Notes: a model not told the origin generated them from the sequence alone. DNA of 34,529 bases from an uncultured Bacilli bacterium (GCA_944372315.1 CALVYX010000044.1:1-34529); one strand, 5' to 3'. Shown: positions 1 to 7,648, numbered from the stretch's first letter. Program-made: numbers and translations.

Positions 1-2
1 CC

Positions 3-332
3 AAAGATACAGTCAAGAAAAAAAGTGTATTAAAACTAATATTTAATATCTTCTTCTCAATAATTATATTATTTGCTATTTTTAGTATTATTATTACTAT
101 TATTAATATTAAAAAAATATCCAATAATGAACAAGGATATTTTATACATCAAACTACAATACAACAAGAAAACAACTACACAATAACTACTTCATACTAT
201 TTATGTTACAAAATAGTAAATAATATAATTAGAGAGAAAATAATATTAAATGTTATTTTTAATATATTTTTTTTCTTACCTGAATTTTTGATTGCAATAT
301 CACTGAAATTTCGTTCCATAATATCACCCTAG
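3..332 (+). CDS. Partial membrane-protein reading frame cut by the window edge
   Basis: The frame is open from the window edge to a TAG at 330-332, giving 109 residues with no start inside the window. It begins with a basic stretch (KKKSVLK) followed by one long hydrophobic segment at about residues 11-32, then a polar, Asn- and Gln-rich part and a second hydrophobic stretch near the end. The last third may be chance coding, because it runs antisense to a related N-terminal fragment at 206-319. The basic-plus-one-membrane-helix start is what small membrane proteins and some signal peptidases show, but no catalytic motif is visible. I do not recognise the family, and the frame may be a gene remnant. 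Confidence 0.3.
   Translation, partial: KDTVKKKSVLKLIFNIFFSIIILFAIFSIIITIINIKKISNNEQGYFIHQTTIQQENNYTITTSYYLCYKIVNNIIREKIILNVIFNIFFFLPEFLIAISLKFRSIISP
12..84 (+). repeat. Left arm of imperfect inverted repeat (partner 208-280)
   Basis: The reverse complement of 208-280 aligns without gaps to 12-84, with roughly four in five bases identical by eye. Both arms encode the same basic-then-hydrophobic N-terminus on opposite strands. The arms are separated by about 120 bases. Confidence 0.55.
206..319 (-). pseudogene. 37-residue N-terminal fragment, mirror copy of the frame at 3-86
   Basis: On the minus strand an ATG at 319 follows an AGGGTGAT ribosome site and opens a 37-codon frame that stops at TAA 206-208, just after its hydrophobic segment. 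Its residues about 15-37 (GKKKNILK, then FNIIFSLIILF) closely match residues 4-26 of the frame at 3-332 on the other strand. It looks like the start of a gene whose remainder was lost, or one half of an inverted duplication. A functional 37-residue membrane peptide cannot be excluded. Product unknown. Confidence 0.3.
208..280 (-). repeat. Right arm of imperfect inverted repeat (partner 12-84)
   Basis: This is the mirror partner of 12-84 and lies inside the 37-codon minus-strand frame. The identity extends over coding sequence, so it is a duplicated gene segment and not a simple terminator stem. Confidence 0.55.
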
Positions 333-384
333 AATGATTATAGTATAATTTGTCAAGTATTAAAACAATTTTTTTACAAAAAAT

Positions 385-413
385 TTGACAAATTGCGTAA
401 AAAGTGCTATAAT
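385..413 (+). promoter_or_regulatory. Sigma-A promoter, perfect consensus
   Basis: TTGACA at 385-390 and TATAAT at 408-413 are separated by 17 bases, and TG at 405-406 makes an extended -10. It points at the gene starting at 464 and would leave a leader of about 45 bases. Confidence 0.85.
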
Positions 414-463
414 ACAAGCATCTTGAGAATTAGGGGTTCAAGATTTCAGGGTGAAGGGGTTGA

Positions 464-889
464 ATGAAAATGAAACAATCATATATTTTTGAATATCAAA
501 ATGAAAATGACTTTAGAAAAAAAGAGAGAACTGTAAGAAAATATAATATGTTAGATTATAAAAAATTAACTTTTGAATATTACCCAGAAATAAGAAATGG
601 TAATTTTTTAGGAGAATTAGTAGCGGTAAATAAAAAGGAAATTTCTAAATCCTATGAATTAAAATTACCTACGGATGAATTATTTGCAAAAGTTCATGGA
701 GAAATTAGATTACATTATACTGTTTACGAAGATAAAAATATTATTCTTCTTACTAATATTACTCCCGAAGGTATTTTAGAGGAAGGTCATAGAGCTGAAC
801 TTGGTACTTATAAAGGGGTTATGATTTCTAAGTCTAATCCAGAAAAAGATATGTTTAAAGTAAATTTGTTAAATATGTTACATAAATAA
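464..889 (+). CDS. Conserved-looking hypothetical protein, 141 residues
   Basis: This is a soluble protein with no signal peptide or membrane segment. It is rich in charged residues and alternating beta-type stretches, with a C-terminal part containing GILEEGHRAEL and LGTYKGVMISKSNPEKDMF. A perfect sigma-A promoter lies 50 bases upstream. The ribosome site GAAGGGG at 453-459 stands only 4 bases before the ATG at 464 and 10 before a second ATG at 470, so the start could be either. A weak terminator follows, which makes it a single-gene unit ahead of the pilin genes. I do not recognise the family and assign no function. Confidence 0.75.
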   Translation: MKMKQSYIFEYQNENDFRKKERTVRKYNMLDYKKLTFEYYPEIRNGNFLGELVAVNKKEISKSYELKLPTDELFAKVHGEIRLHYTVYEDKNIILLTNITPEGILEEGHRAELGTYKGVMISKSNPEKDMFKVNLLNMLHK

Positions 890-890
890 T

Positions 891-920
891 AGAAACGGGG
901 ATATTGTTCTTCGTTTTTTT
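891..920 (+). terminator. Weak intrinsic terminator
   Basis: AGAAACG pairs with CGTTTTT across a 14-base loop and runs into T residues. The stem is short and contains a G-T pair. Confidence 0.4.
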
Positions 921-921
921 A

Positions 922-950
922 TTGAAAAAAAATATTAATAGTTATATAAT
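922..950 (+). promoter_or_regulatory. Sigma-A promoter for first pilin-like gene
   Basis: TTGAAA at 922-927 and TATAAT at 945-950 are 17 bases apart. The ribosome site AGGAGA follows at 963-968. Confidence 0.75.
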
Positions 951-973
951 TTTTATAGAATAGGAGAGTATAT

Positions 974-1573
974 ATGAATAAAAAAGGATTTACATTAATA
1001 GAATTATTAGCAGTGGTTATTATTTTAGGAGTTATTATGACAATAGCAGTTCCTAATGTATTATCCATGTTAGATCGTAATAAAAAAGATACTTTTATAG
1101 AAAATGCTAAAACGATGGTTACTCAAGCTGAATATACATTAAGAAGTAATACTGATATCGAATATCCTAGTACTGATAAAGCAATTATTTTAACATTAGA
1201 GTATTTAAATACGAACGATGTTTCATCTTCACCTTATGATACTGAATACAGTCCTACTAGATCGTTTGTGGCTATTGTCAATGAAACTAAAGACGAAATT
1301 ACAGAGTATAAATATTATGTTCACTTAGTCGCTTGTAGTGATATTGATTGTGCTAATACAGAAGAAAATTCTGTAAATAAAAATAGAGGAATTAATTTAG
1401 TTAGTTCAGAATCACTATCAGGTGGGGATCGTTTTAATTTAGTAGAACAAGGTCCTGATGTCAATACCGGTCTAGGGATTGTTGAAAGTAGTGGTACTAT
1501 GGCCAATGAAAGTGAAGTCTTATCTATTATTGGTGCTTCTTCCATAGAAAAAGTTTTTTATAAATTGTCGTAA
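974..1573 (+). CDS. Type IV pilin-like protein with prepilin N-terminus
   Basis: The 199-residue product starts MNKKG|FTLIELLAVV: a short basic leader, Gly at the cleavage position, Phe+1 and Glu+5, then a hydrophobic helix to about residue 30. This is the class III signal cut and N-methylated by prepilin peptidase in type IV pilins, pseudopilins and ComGC-type competence pilins. The globular part (about 31-199) is Ser/Thr/Asp-rich and carries two Cys in ACSDIDC. It is longer than ComGC (about 100 residues), so a major or minor pilin of a Gram-positive system is the more likely role. A second pilin-like gene follows. No assembly ATPase, platform protein or peptidase is in the window. Confidence 0.85.
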   Translation: MNKKGFTLIELLAVVIILGVIMTIAVPNVLSMLDRNKKDTFIENAKTMVTQAEYTLRSNTDIEYPSTDKAIILTLEYLNTNDVSSSPYDTEYSPTRSFVAIVNETKDEITEYKYYVHLVACSDIDCANTEENSVNKNRGINLVSSESLSGGDRFNLVEQGPDVNTGLGIVESSGTMANESEVLSIIGASSIEKVFYKLS

Positions 1574-1579
1574 AACAGA

Positions 1580-1608
1580 TTGACTATAAATACCCGTTGT
1601 GGTAATAT
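1580..1608 (+). promoter_or_regulatory. Probable promoter between the two pilin-like genes
   Basis: TTGACT at 1580-1585 and TAATAT at 1603-1608 are 17 bases apart, with TGG before the -10. The second pilin-like gene may therefore also be transcribed on its own. Confidence 0.5.
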
Positions 1609-1637
1609 TTAAGTATAATATTAAGGAGGATATAAGA

Positions 1638-2192
1638 ATGAAGAGGTTAAACAAAAAAGCGTTTACACTAATTGAATTATTAGCAGTAATTATTATATTA
1701 GGAGTATTATTACTTATTGCTGTACCTGCTGTAAGTAGATATATCCAAGAATCACGTGAGGATACTTATGCAACTAACTTGTCTAAATTTGTAGATGCAG
1801 TTAGTCCAGAGGTTAACTCTTATAATGAGCCATATACATTTTCTACTGATGAATATTTAGTAGTACCTATTGCTTGTTTGGAGTTAGAACGTGGAGATAG
1901 TTCAAAATCACCATTTGGACCATATGTAAAAACTAAATCTTATGTGGTAGTTACTAGAAAAGAAAATAATGGTGGATTTGAATATCATGTTGCTGCTTTA
2001 GATGAAACTGGTTTCGGTAGTGATTTAAGTGAACCTGATAAAGTTACAATTTCTGATTTAAAAGAGGGGACTAATATTGTAGCAATTACTGGAACTGATG
2101 GTAACTATTCAATTGATCTTAGTGGTAAACCAGGTATTAAAACAGGAACAACTGCTAAAATAGCATTACCTGGAGGTTGTACTTTAGAGTAA
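1638..2192 (+). CDS. Second type IV pilin-like protein
   Basis: The ATG at 1638 is chosen because AAGGAGGA ends 7 bases before it; an in-frame extension upstream to 1599 has no ribosome site. The 184-residue protein starts MKRLNKKA|FTLIELLAVI, with Ala and not Gly before the cleavage point, Glu+5 and a hydrophobic helix to about residue 32. The N-terminal helix is nearly the same as in the preceding gene, while the globular domains differ: here Cys appears in IACLEL and in the terminal GGCTLE. A strong terminator follows directly. The pair probably forms subunits of one surface filament. A role in DNA uptake or adhesion cannot be told apart from this sequence. Confidence 0.85.
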   Translation: MKRLNKKAFTLIELLAVIIILGVLLLIAVPAVSRYIQESREDTYATNLSKFVDAVSPEVNSYNEPYTFSTDEYLVVPIACLELERGDSSKSPFGPYVKTKSYVVVTRKENNGGFEYHVAALDETGFGSDLSEPDKVTISDLKEGTNIVAITGTDGNYSIDLSGKPGIKTGTTAKIALPGGCTLE

Positions 2193-2197
2193 TAATT

Positions 2198-2231
2198 AAG
2201 ATGAGGGAAATATTTACTTCATCTTTTTATT
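2198..2231 (+). terminator. Intrinsic terminator after pilin genes
   Basis: AAGATGAG pairs with CTTCATCTT (one bulge) and is followed by TTTTATTTT. It closes the pilin unit six bases after the stop codon. Confidence 0.7.
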
Positions 2232-2241
2232 TTGTTAAAAT
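2213..2241 (+). promoter_or_regulatory. Possible promoter for nfo
   Basis: TTTACT at 2213-2218 and TAAAAT at 2236-2241 are 17 bases apart, with TG at 2233-2234. The element overlaps the upstream terminator. Confidence 0.4.
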
Positions 2242-2257
2242 AGGTTTAGGTGATTTT

Positions 2258-3133
2258 ATGTTAATAATAGGTTCTCATGTTTCTTTTAATAGTAAAGATC
2301 AGTTGTTAGGTAGTTTATGCGAAGCATTAAGTTATAAAGCTAATACTTTTATGTTTTATACAGGTGCCCCTCAAAATACGAATCGTTCTAAAATAGATGA
2401 CAGTATTACAAAAGAGGCTTTAGAAATCATGGAGAATAATAATATCGATTATTCTAAAGTAATAGTTCATGCACCATATATTATCAATTTAGCTAATAAT
2501 AAAGAAGATGACAAATATGATTTTTCTATTCGCTTTTTAAAAGAAGAAGTTAAAAGATGTGAACAGTTGGGAATTAAATATTTAGTATTACATCCTGGAA
2601 GTCATGTTGGTCTAGGTGTAGAAGTAGGAATATCTAATATAATTAATGCATTAAATATTATTTTAAAAAATACAAATGTTACTATTTTATTGGAAACCAT
2701 GGCTGGAAAAGGTACCGAAATTGGACGTAATTTTTTAGAGTTAAAAAAGATAATAAATGGTATTGAAAATAAAAATAATATTGGAGTTTGCATTGATACC
2801 TGTCATTTAAATGATGGTGGATATGATATAAGCAGATTTGATGAAGTGTTAGATGAATTTGATAAAACAATAGGAATCGATTATATAAAGTGTGTTCATG
2901 TGAATGATAGCAAAAATGTTTTATCATCTCATAAAGATAGACATGAAAATATTGGTTTTGGTACCATAGGTTTTGATAATTTAATGCAAGTTATTTACCA
3001 TGAAAAATTAGAAAATATTCCAAAAATTTTAGAAACTCCATGGGTTGAACAAAAACCACCATATAAATATGAAATAGAAATGATAAGAAATAAAAATTTT
3101 GATCCAGAATTAAAAAACAAGATTATTTGTTAA
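2258..3133 (+). CDS. nfo: Endonuclease IV (AP endonuclease)
   Basis: This 291-residue enzyme cuts DNA 5' of abasic sites in base excision repair. The family's metal-binding residues can all be followed in order: His in VHAPY, His in LHPGS, Glu in LLETM, Asp and His in IDTCH, His in VHVND, Asp and His in DRHE, and Glu in ILETPW. It therefore looks like an active three-metal TIM barrel of normal length. ATG 2258 is used because AGGTGAT lies 4 bases upstream and the protein then begins MLIIGSH, as the family does; the longer frame from 2177 runs through the pilin terminator. The gene ends inside a bidirectional terminator shared with the convergent gene at 3123-3380. Confidence 0.97.
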   Translation: MLIIGSHVSFNSKDQLLGSLCEALSYKANTFMFYTGAPQNTNRSKIDDSITKEALEIMENNNIDYSKVIVHAPYIINLANNKEDDKYDFSIRFLKEEVKRCEQLGIKYLVLHPGSHVGLGVEVGISNIINALNIILKNTNVTILLETMAGKGTEIGRNFLELKKIINGIENKNNIGVCIDTCHLNDGGYDISRFDEVLDEFDKTIGIDYIKCVHVNDSKNVLSSHKDRHENIGFGTIGFDNLMQVIYHEKLENIPKILETPWVEQKPPYKYEIEMIRNKNFDPELKNKIIC

Positions 3134-3144
3134 TCTTGTTTTTT
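3112..3144 (+). terminator. Bidirectional terminator inside overlapping gene ends
   Basis: A 14-base-pair stem (3112-3125 with 3131-3144) has A residues on one side and T residues on the other, so it works in both directions. The last codons of nfo and of the convergent small gene lie within it. Confidence 0.8.
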
Positions 3145-3380
3145 AGATCTTTATAAAATTTATATAAAGTATTATAAGTATTAGGACGTAGTTTTTCTTT
3201 TAATTCTTCTAATAATTCTTGTGGTTCGCTATGATAGAATTCTTTCCAATAATTTTTAGCATATAAATATAATATTTTAGCTTCTTCGTCATTTACATCA
3301 ATACTATACGCTTTAGCATATTTTTTTATATCCTCTTCTGTTAACTTATCAACATATTCTTTAATTAAAAATTCGTACAT
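3123..3380 (-). CDS. Small DUF2624-like protein
   Basis: This 85-residue, mostly helical, charged protein has the ribosome site GGGAGGA 7 bases before its ATG. The stretch LTEEDIKKYAKAY, followed by an Asp/Glu-rich turn and another helix, resembles what I recall of DUF2624 (Bacillus YqfT), a small protein encoded close to nfo in Bacillus. The neighbourhood with nfo supports this, although here the gene is convergent. Its function is unknown. Its stop overlaps the end of nfo by 11 bases, so the two transcripts are antisense at their tails. Confidence 0.7.
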   Translation of the reverse strand: MYEFLIKEYVDKLTEEDIKKYAKAYSIDVNDEEAKILYLYAKNYWKEFYHSEPQELLEELKEKLRPNTYNTLYKFYKDLKNKINK

Positions 3381-3449
3381 AAAGTTCCTCCCATAAAAAT
3401 ATATGCTATAAGTTTTGAAATATTATACAAACTAATAATGGTGATATTT

Positions 3450-5489
3450 ATGCGCAAAAAATATAAAGAAGTAACCTTAAAAAATAAAGTAGAGAATAGA
3501 TTTAAATTTATAGAGCTTCTTATTGTTTTAATTTTTAGTTTAGTAATTATATCTTTAGTGAAAATAATTATAGTAGATAGCAATTATTATACTAGTACTT
3601 TAGAAGAGTTAACCAAGACGGTGGTTTATGGTGAGAGTGCCCCAAGAGGAAGAATATATGATCGTAACTACAATTTATTAGTTGATAATAGAGCGGTTCC
3701 TACTATTTATTATAAAAAACCGGATAAGGTAACAACAAGTGAAGAAATTGAAGCAGCATATGAAATATTAAAACATATAAAAATTGATAGTTCTAAGTTA
3801 ACTATTACTAATTTTAAAGAATTTTGGATTGCTGATAATCCTGATTTAGCCAGAGCTAAAATAAATGAAGAAGAATGGATTAAACTGCAAAATAGAAAAT
3901 TAACTAACAGAGATATTTATTATTTACAGATATCTAGAATTACTGATGAAGATTTACAAATATATGATAATAAAGATAAAGATGCTGCCTATATCTATTA
4001 CTTGATGAATAAAGGTTATTCTTATGAAGAAAAAGTTATAAAAGATGAGAATATTTCGGATTTAGAATATGCATACATTGCCGAAAATAGCGATAAATTA
4101 AACGGATTTGATGTTAAATATACTTGGGAAAGAGTTTATCCATATGGTGAGGTTTTTAGGACTATTTTAGGAAACATTTCTACTATAACAGCAGAAGAAA
4201 AAGATAGATATTTAAGTAAAGGATATTCACTAGATGAATTAGTTGGAGTAAGTTATTTAGAAAAACAGTACGAAGATATTTTAAGAGGAGAAAAAGCTAC
4301 ATACTTAGTAAAAGATAGTAATGATTTATCTTTAATTTCGGAAGGTAAACGAGGTAATGATATTGTTTTAACTATTGATATTAATTTACAAATGGAAGTA
4401 GAAAAGATTTTAACAGAAGAAGTTGTAAATATTAAAAGTGAAGCAAGTACTGAATATTATAATCATAGTTTTGTAGTGATTCAACAACCAAACACAGGTG
4501 AAATATTAGCGATGAGTGGGAAACAAGTTGTTTATAAAAATGGTAAGCCAGAAGTAGTTGACTATACACCAGGCATTGTTACTAGTCCTATGACAGTTGG
4601 AAGTATTGTAAAAGGAGCTTCGATGTATGTAGGATATAAAAATAATGCTATCAAAATAGGAGAGTATCAGCAAGATGAATGTATCAAACTTTATTCGGTT
4701 CCCGCTAAATGTTCTTGGACTAATTTAGGTTACATTAATGATATTACCGCTCTTGCTCAGTCGTCTAATGTTTACCAATTTAAAATTGCTATGAAATTAG
4801 CTGGATTTGATTATGGTTATAATAAAAAATTCGTCATTAATAATGATGTATTTAAAAAGTATCGAGATACTTTTAATGAATTTGGTTTAGGAGTAAAAAC
4901 CGGTATTGATTTACCAGTAGAAAGCATTGGTAATGTTGGTAACAACGATAGTCCTGATTTACTTCTTAACTTTGCTATTGGCCAATATGATACCTATACT
5001 ACTATGCAGTTATCGCAATATATGAATACCATTGCATCTGATGGTAAAAGATATCAGCCACATCTTTTGAAAGAAGTATATAATTCAAGTGATAACGATG
5101 AATTAGGAGAATTAAAGTATGAAGTAGAGCCTAAGGTTTTAAATACTTTAGATAATATTGAATATATAAAAAGAATTCAAGAAGGATTAAAAGCAGTAGT
5201 TAGTTATGGAACTGGTATTAATATTATGGGATATATTGATAATCCTGCTGGTAAAACAGGGACAAGTGAATCTTTTTTAGATACAAATGGTGATGGAAAA
5301 GTAGATACAGAAACGCTTTCTAAAACTTTTTCTGGTTATGCTCCTTATGATAATCCAGTAATGACTTTAACAGTAACTTCTCCTGACTTGGTTAATCCTA
5401 ATAGTAATAGTAGTTATATGAGTTATGGAAATAATAGAATTTCAAGGAGAATTGCCACTAGATTTTTTGAATTATATAATGATAATTGA
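3450..5489 (+). CDS. Class B penicillin-binding protein (transpeptidase)
   Basis: The 679-residue protein cross-links peptidoglycan at the outer membrane face. A short cytoplasmic tail and one membrane helix (about 20-43) precede the dimerisation domain, which opens with the typical APRGRIYDR signature. The transpeptidase domain has the full active site: S385-I-V-K388, S438-S-N440 and K602-T-G604. No PASTA repeats are present. It could serve elongation (PBP2), division (PBP2B/FtsI) or sporulation (SpoVD) roles; sequence alone does not decide. ATG 3450 is chosen over 3438 because GGTGAT at 3440-3445 is then a ribosome site. Since TGA ends the gene, that codon is a stop in this organism. Confidence 0.95.
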   Translation: MRKKYKEVTLKNKVENRFKFIELLIVLIFSLVIISLVKIIIVDSNYYTSTLEELTKTVVYGESAPRGRIYDRNYNLLVDNRAVPTIYYKKPDKVTTSEEIEAAYEILKHIKIDSSKLTITNFKEFWIADNPDLARAKINEEEWIKLQNRKLTNRDIYYLQISRITDEDLQIYDNKDKDAAYIYYLMNKGYSYEEKVIKDENISDLEYAYIAENSDKLNGFDVKYTWERVYPYGEVFRTILGNISTITAEEKDRYLSKGYSLDELVGVSYLEKQYEDILRGEKATYLVKDSNDLSLISEGKRGNDIVLTIDINLQMEVEKILTEEVVNIKSEASTEYYNHSFVVIQQPNTGEILAMSGKQVVYKNGKPEVVDYTPGIVTSPMTVGSIVKGASMYVGYKNNAIKIGEYQQDECIKLYSVPAKCSWTNLGYINDITALAQSSNVYQFKIAMKLAGFDYGYNKKFVINNDVFKKYRDTFNEFGLGVKTGIDLPVESIGNVGNNDSPDLLLNFAIGQYDTYTTMQLSQYMNTIASDGKRYQPHLLKEVYNSSDNDELGELKYEVEPKVLNTLDNIEYIKRIQEGLKAVVSYGTGINIMGYIDNPAGKTGTSESFLDTNGDGKVDTETLSKTFSGYAPYDNPVMTLTVTSPDLVNPNSNSSYMSYGNNRISRRIATRFFELYNDN

Positions 5490-5513
5490 CAATTCATAAA
5501 TTCATGATAAAAT
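5486..5513 (+). promoter_or_regulatory. Sigma-A promoter overlapping the PBP stop codon
   Basis: TTGACA at 5486-5491 contains the PBP stop TGA. TAAAAT at 5508-5513 follows after 16 bases, preceded by TGA (extended -10). Transcription would start near 5520, inside the hairpin that follows. Confidence 0.65.
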
Positions 5514-5539
5514 AAACCTCACTAAAAGGAGGTTTATTT
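5510..5539 (+). promoter_or_regulatory. Hairpin that buries a ribosome binding site
   Basis: An 11-base-pair perfect stem (5510-5520 with 5529-5539) encloses an 8-base loop. Its 3' arm contains most of the AAGGAGG site (5526-5532) and ends at the ATG of the 70-residue gene. It may act as a read-through terminator for the PBP gene or as a translation block. Confidence 0.6.
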
Positions 5540-5752
5540 ATGTCTAGGACAGATGATCTTTTGCAATCAATTATTTACCGATTAAATGAGTTAAATAGTA
5601 CAATGAATTCTAGAGCACAAAGCGAATTAATTGAAGCTCTTAATTTAAATACAATGGGTATATTTTTACAAGAAGGATTAATAACTAAAGAAGAAATAAT
5701 TAGTTCTAATGAATTTAAAAAATTCAAAGTAAAAAAACTAGGTAGAAAATAG
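5540..5752 (+). CDS. Small hypothetical protein, 70 residues
   Basis: This charged helical protein starts MSRTDDLLQSIIYRLNEL, a likely coiled coil, and ends with a basic tail (KFKVKKLGRK). A perfect AAGGAGG lies 7 bases before the ATG, but inside a strong hairpin. The gene has its own promoter overlapping the end of the PBP gene and ends 3 bases before the convergent uvsE. The short helix-turn feature around ITKEEIISSNEF gives no clear family. I do not recognise it; the ribosome site, promoter and coding-like composition make it a credible gene. Confidence 0.75.
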   Translation: MSRTDDLLQSIIYRLNELNSTMNSRAQSELIEALNLNTMGIFLQEGLITKEEIISSNEFKKFKVKKLGRK

Positions 5753-5755
5753 ATA

Positions 5756-6700
5756 TTAATTTACTTCGAAAGTAGTCTCATCTATAAATTTATAGTTAGT
5801 TTTATATTTTAAATTTCTAATTAGACGAAACATGGCTTCGTCTTTTTCTTTCGCTTCGATCATAACATCGATGTCATAATTTAAATGTTTTATGTTTTCG
5901 ATAAAGTTGATAAAGGCATCGACATTTATATAATCATGATGGCTTCTTAGATCTTTTTTTGTTTTATTTTTAGGAGAAGAAAAATGTATTTTAGGATTAA
6001 TTTTTTTCCAAGTATTAAAAATTTCTTTATAATAATTTTTTATATTTATATTATCATTATTGCAGATATGATGATGATAGTCTAAAACAATTGGAATATT
6101 TAGCTTTTTACTTATTTCTAAAGCATCTAAAATATTAAATATTTTATCATCATTTTCAATAGCAATACATTTTTTAATATGAGTAGGAAGTAGATTAAAA
6201 TTTTTTATAAATCTTGCTATTGATTGCTTTTTTCCAAATGCATTACTTCCTATATGTAATATAATAATTTTATTTTTTATGTTAAGAGATTCTAATAGAT
6301 TATACTGATATTCAAGGATTCTAAAAGTATTTTCTACAACTTCTTTTTTTGTACTATTTAAAACGGCAAACTGATTAGGATGTAAGTCTACTCGCATATG
6401 ATTATCATTGATTAATTTGCTTAATTGAAGAAATTCATTTGAAAATTTATTCATATAGTCAAAATTTACATCTTTATGATCAGCAAGTGGTATTAAATGT
6501 GAAGTTAATCGATAAAAATGAATGGAATTTTTGATATTGTAATTAAGAATTTTGTCTAAATCTGTTAGATTTCTATTGATTACCTCATATATTTTATTAA
6601 TATCTTTATTTTTTTCATAATTGGTATAGTTTAAAGCATGTGATGAAGTAACATTATCTAAACTTTTACTAATGGCCACATATCCTAATCTTATTTTCAT
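5756..6700 (-). CDS. uvsE: UV damage endonuclease
   Basis: The 314-residue protein is a UvsE/UVDE-type TIM-barrel nuclease, which nicks DNA 5' of UV photoproducts and some other lesions as an alternative to UvrABC. It begins MKIRLGYVAIS as the family does. Recognisable metal-site segments are SSHLIPLADH-like (FYRLTSHLIP), DLHPNQF, LHIGS, IENDD, DYHHH and the late EAKEKD. All expected His, Glu and Asp positions appear to be kept. GGTGAT precedes the ATG by 5 bases. UvsE is common in spore-forming Bacilli. It lies near nfo and ogt, but in opposite orientation, so this is a loose repair neighbourhood and not an operon. Confidence 0.95.
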   Translation of the reverse strand: MKIRLGYVAISKSLDNVTSSHALNYTNYEKNKDINKIYEVINRNLTDLDKILNYNIKNSIHFYRLTSHLIPLADHKDVNFDYMNKFSNEFLQLSKLINDNHMRVDLHPNQFAVLNSTKKEVVENTFRILEYQYNLLESLNIKNKIIILHIGSNAFGKKQSIARFIKNFNLLPTHIKKCIAIENDDKIFNILDALEISKKLNIPIVLDYHHHICNNDNINIKNYYKEIFNTWKKINPKIHFSSPKNKTKKDLRSHHDYINVDAFINFIENIKHLNYDIDVMIEAKEKDEAMFRLIRNLKYKTNYKFIDETTFEVN

Positions 6701-6791
6701 ATTATCACCATTATTAATATACCCAAACTATTATTTAATTAACATTTATCTTTGTTTTTCTTATATTAATAGATAAAATTAGTAAAAATCT

Positions 6792-6820
6792 TTTGCATTT
6801 TTAAAAAAATTTGATATAAT
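6792..6820 (+). promoter_or_regulatory. Promoter for rpmG
   Basis: TATAAT at 6815-6820 is preceded by TGA (extended -10). A weak -35 (TTTGCA, 6792-6797) stands 17 bases upstream. Confidence 0.65.
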
Positions 6821-6846
6821 ACCAATAGAAAACGAGGAGGGATAGT

Positions 6847-7011
6847 ATGGCAAAGGTTGGTAATAGACAAAGAAAAACTCTAGTTTGTACAGTTTGTAAT
6901 GAAGAAAATTATCGTACTGAAAAGAATGTTAAGAATACAACAGATCGTTTAGAAATTAGTAAATATTGTGCAAAATGTCAAAAACATACAACTCATAAAG
7001 AAAAGAAATAA
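6847..7011 (+). CDS. rpmG: 50S ribosomal protein L33
   Basis: This short gene encodes 54 residues starting [10 protein letters not shown]. Two Cys pairs (CTVC and CAKC) form the zinc ribbon, so this is the zinc-binding form of L33 and not the Cys-free paralogue made under zinc limitation. The length matches the family. The ribosome site GAGGAGGG precedes the ATG by 4 bases. It has its own extended -10 promoter and lies 24 bases before efp, so the two translation genes are probably co-transcribed. Confidence 0.95.
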   Translation: MAKVGNRQRKTLVCTVCNEENYRTEKNVKNTTDRLEISKYCAKCQKHTTHKEKK

Positions 7012-7035
7012 TTACAACTAGAAAGGAGATAAAAT

Positions 7036-7593
7036 ATGATTAATGTTAATGATTTAAAAACAGGGATAACGATTAAACTTGATAATAATATTTTTCAAGT
7101 TTTAGAATTTCAACATGTTAAACCTGGTAAAGGTGCTGCTTTTGTTAGAACAAAATTAAAAAATTTAAGAACAGGAGCAACAATTGAACATACTTTTAAT
7201 TCGGCTATTAAAATTGAAACTGCAAGAATAGATAGACAAGATATGCAATTTTTATATTCTATGGGTGATGTTTATTATTTTATGAATATGGAAGATTATA
7301 GCCAAATTGAATTAAATAAGAGTTCCCTTGGTGATGATGTTAAATTTTTAAAAGAAAATATCAATGTCACTATCGTTTCTTATGAAGGAGAAATCTTAGG
7401 ATTAAATTTACCAGATAAAATAGAAATGAAAGTTATAAAAACAGAACCAGCAGTGAAAGGTAATACTACTAGTAGTGTTATGAAAGATGCTACATTAGAA
7501 ACTGGTATGGAAATAAAAGTACCTATCTTTATAGATGAAGGAGAAACTATTATCGTTTCTACTAAAGATTCGCAATATGTATCAAGAGCATAA
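7036..7593 (+). CDS. efp: Elongation factor P
   Basis: EF-P binds between the P and E sites and rescues ribosomes stalled at proline runs. The 185-residue length and three-beta-barrel sequence are standard. The tip loop reads PGKGAAF with Lys32, the residue that is post-translationally modified in Bacillus. AAGGAGAT lies 6 bases before the ATG. The polyproline-containing collagen-like proteins further along the window are the kind of substrate that needs this factor, although their Gly-Pro-Thr repeats lack Pro-Pro. A terminator closes the rpmG-efp unit. Confidence 0.97.
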   Translation: MINVNDLKTGITIKLDNNIFQVLEFQHVKPGKGAAFVRTKLKNLRTGATIEHTFNSAIKIETARIDRQDMQFLYSMGDVYYFMNMEDYSQIELNKSSLGDDVKFLKENINVTIVSYEGEILGLNLPDKIEMKVIKTEPAVKGNTTSSVMKDATLETGMEIKVPIFIDEGETIIVSTKDSQYVSRA

Positions 7594-7614
7594 ATTTATG
7601 TTCTTTTTTTTTAT
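7584..7614 (+). terminator. Intrinsic terminator after efp
   Basis: AAGAGCATAAA pairs with TTTATGTTCTT directly over the efp stop codon and runs into eight T residues. Confidence 0.65.
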
Positions 7615-7648
7615 TATTTTCATAGTATTCATTAGGGAGGACTTTTAT

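Noticed and set aside
5487..5489. TGA read as Trp (Mycoplasma code)
   Set aside because: TGA ends the PBP and second collagen genes at sensible places, and Trp is encoded by TGG in all enzymes examined.
7621..7629. CATAGTATT before spoIIIAH as a firm sigma-E promoter
   Set aside because: The last base deviates, no clear -35 is seen and the implied leader would start in the ribosome site. Similar CATANNNTT strings also occur before non-sporulation genes.
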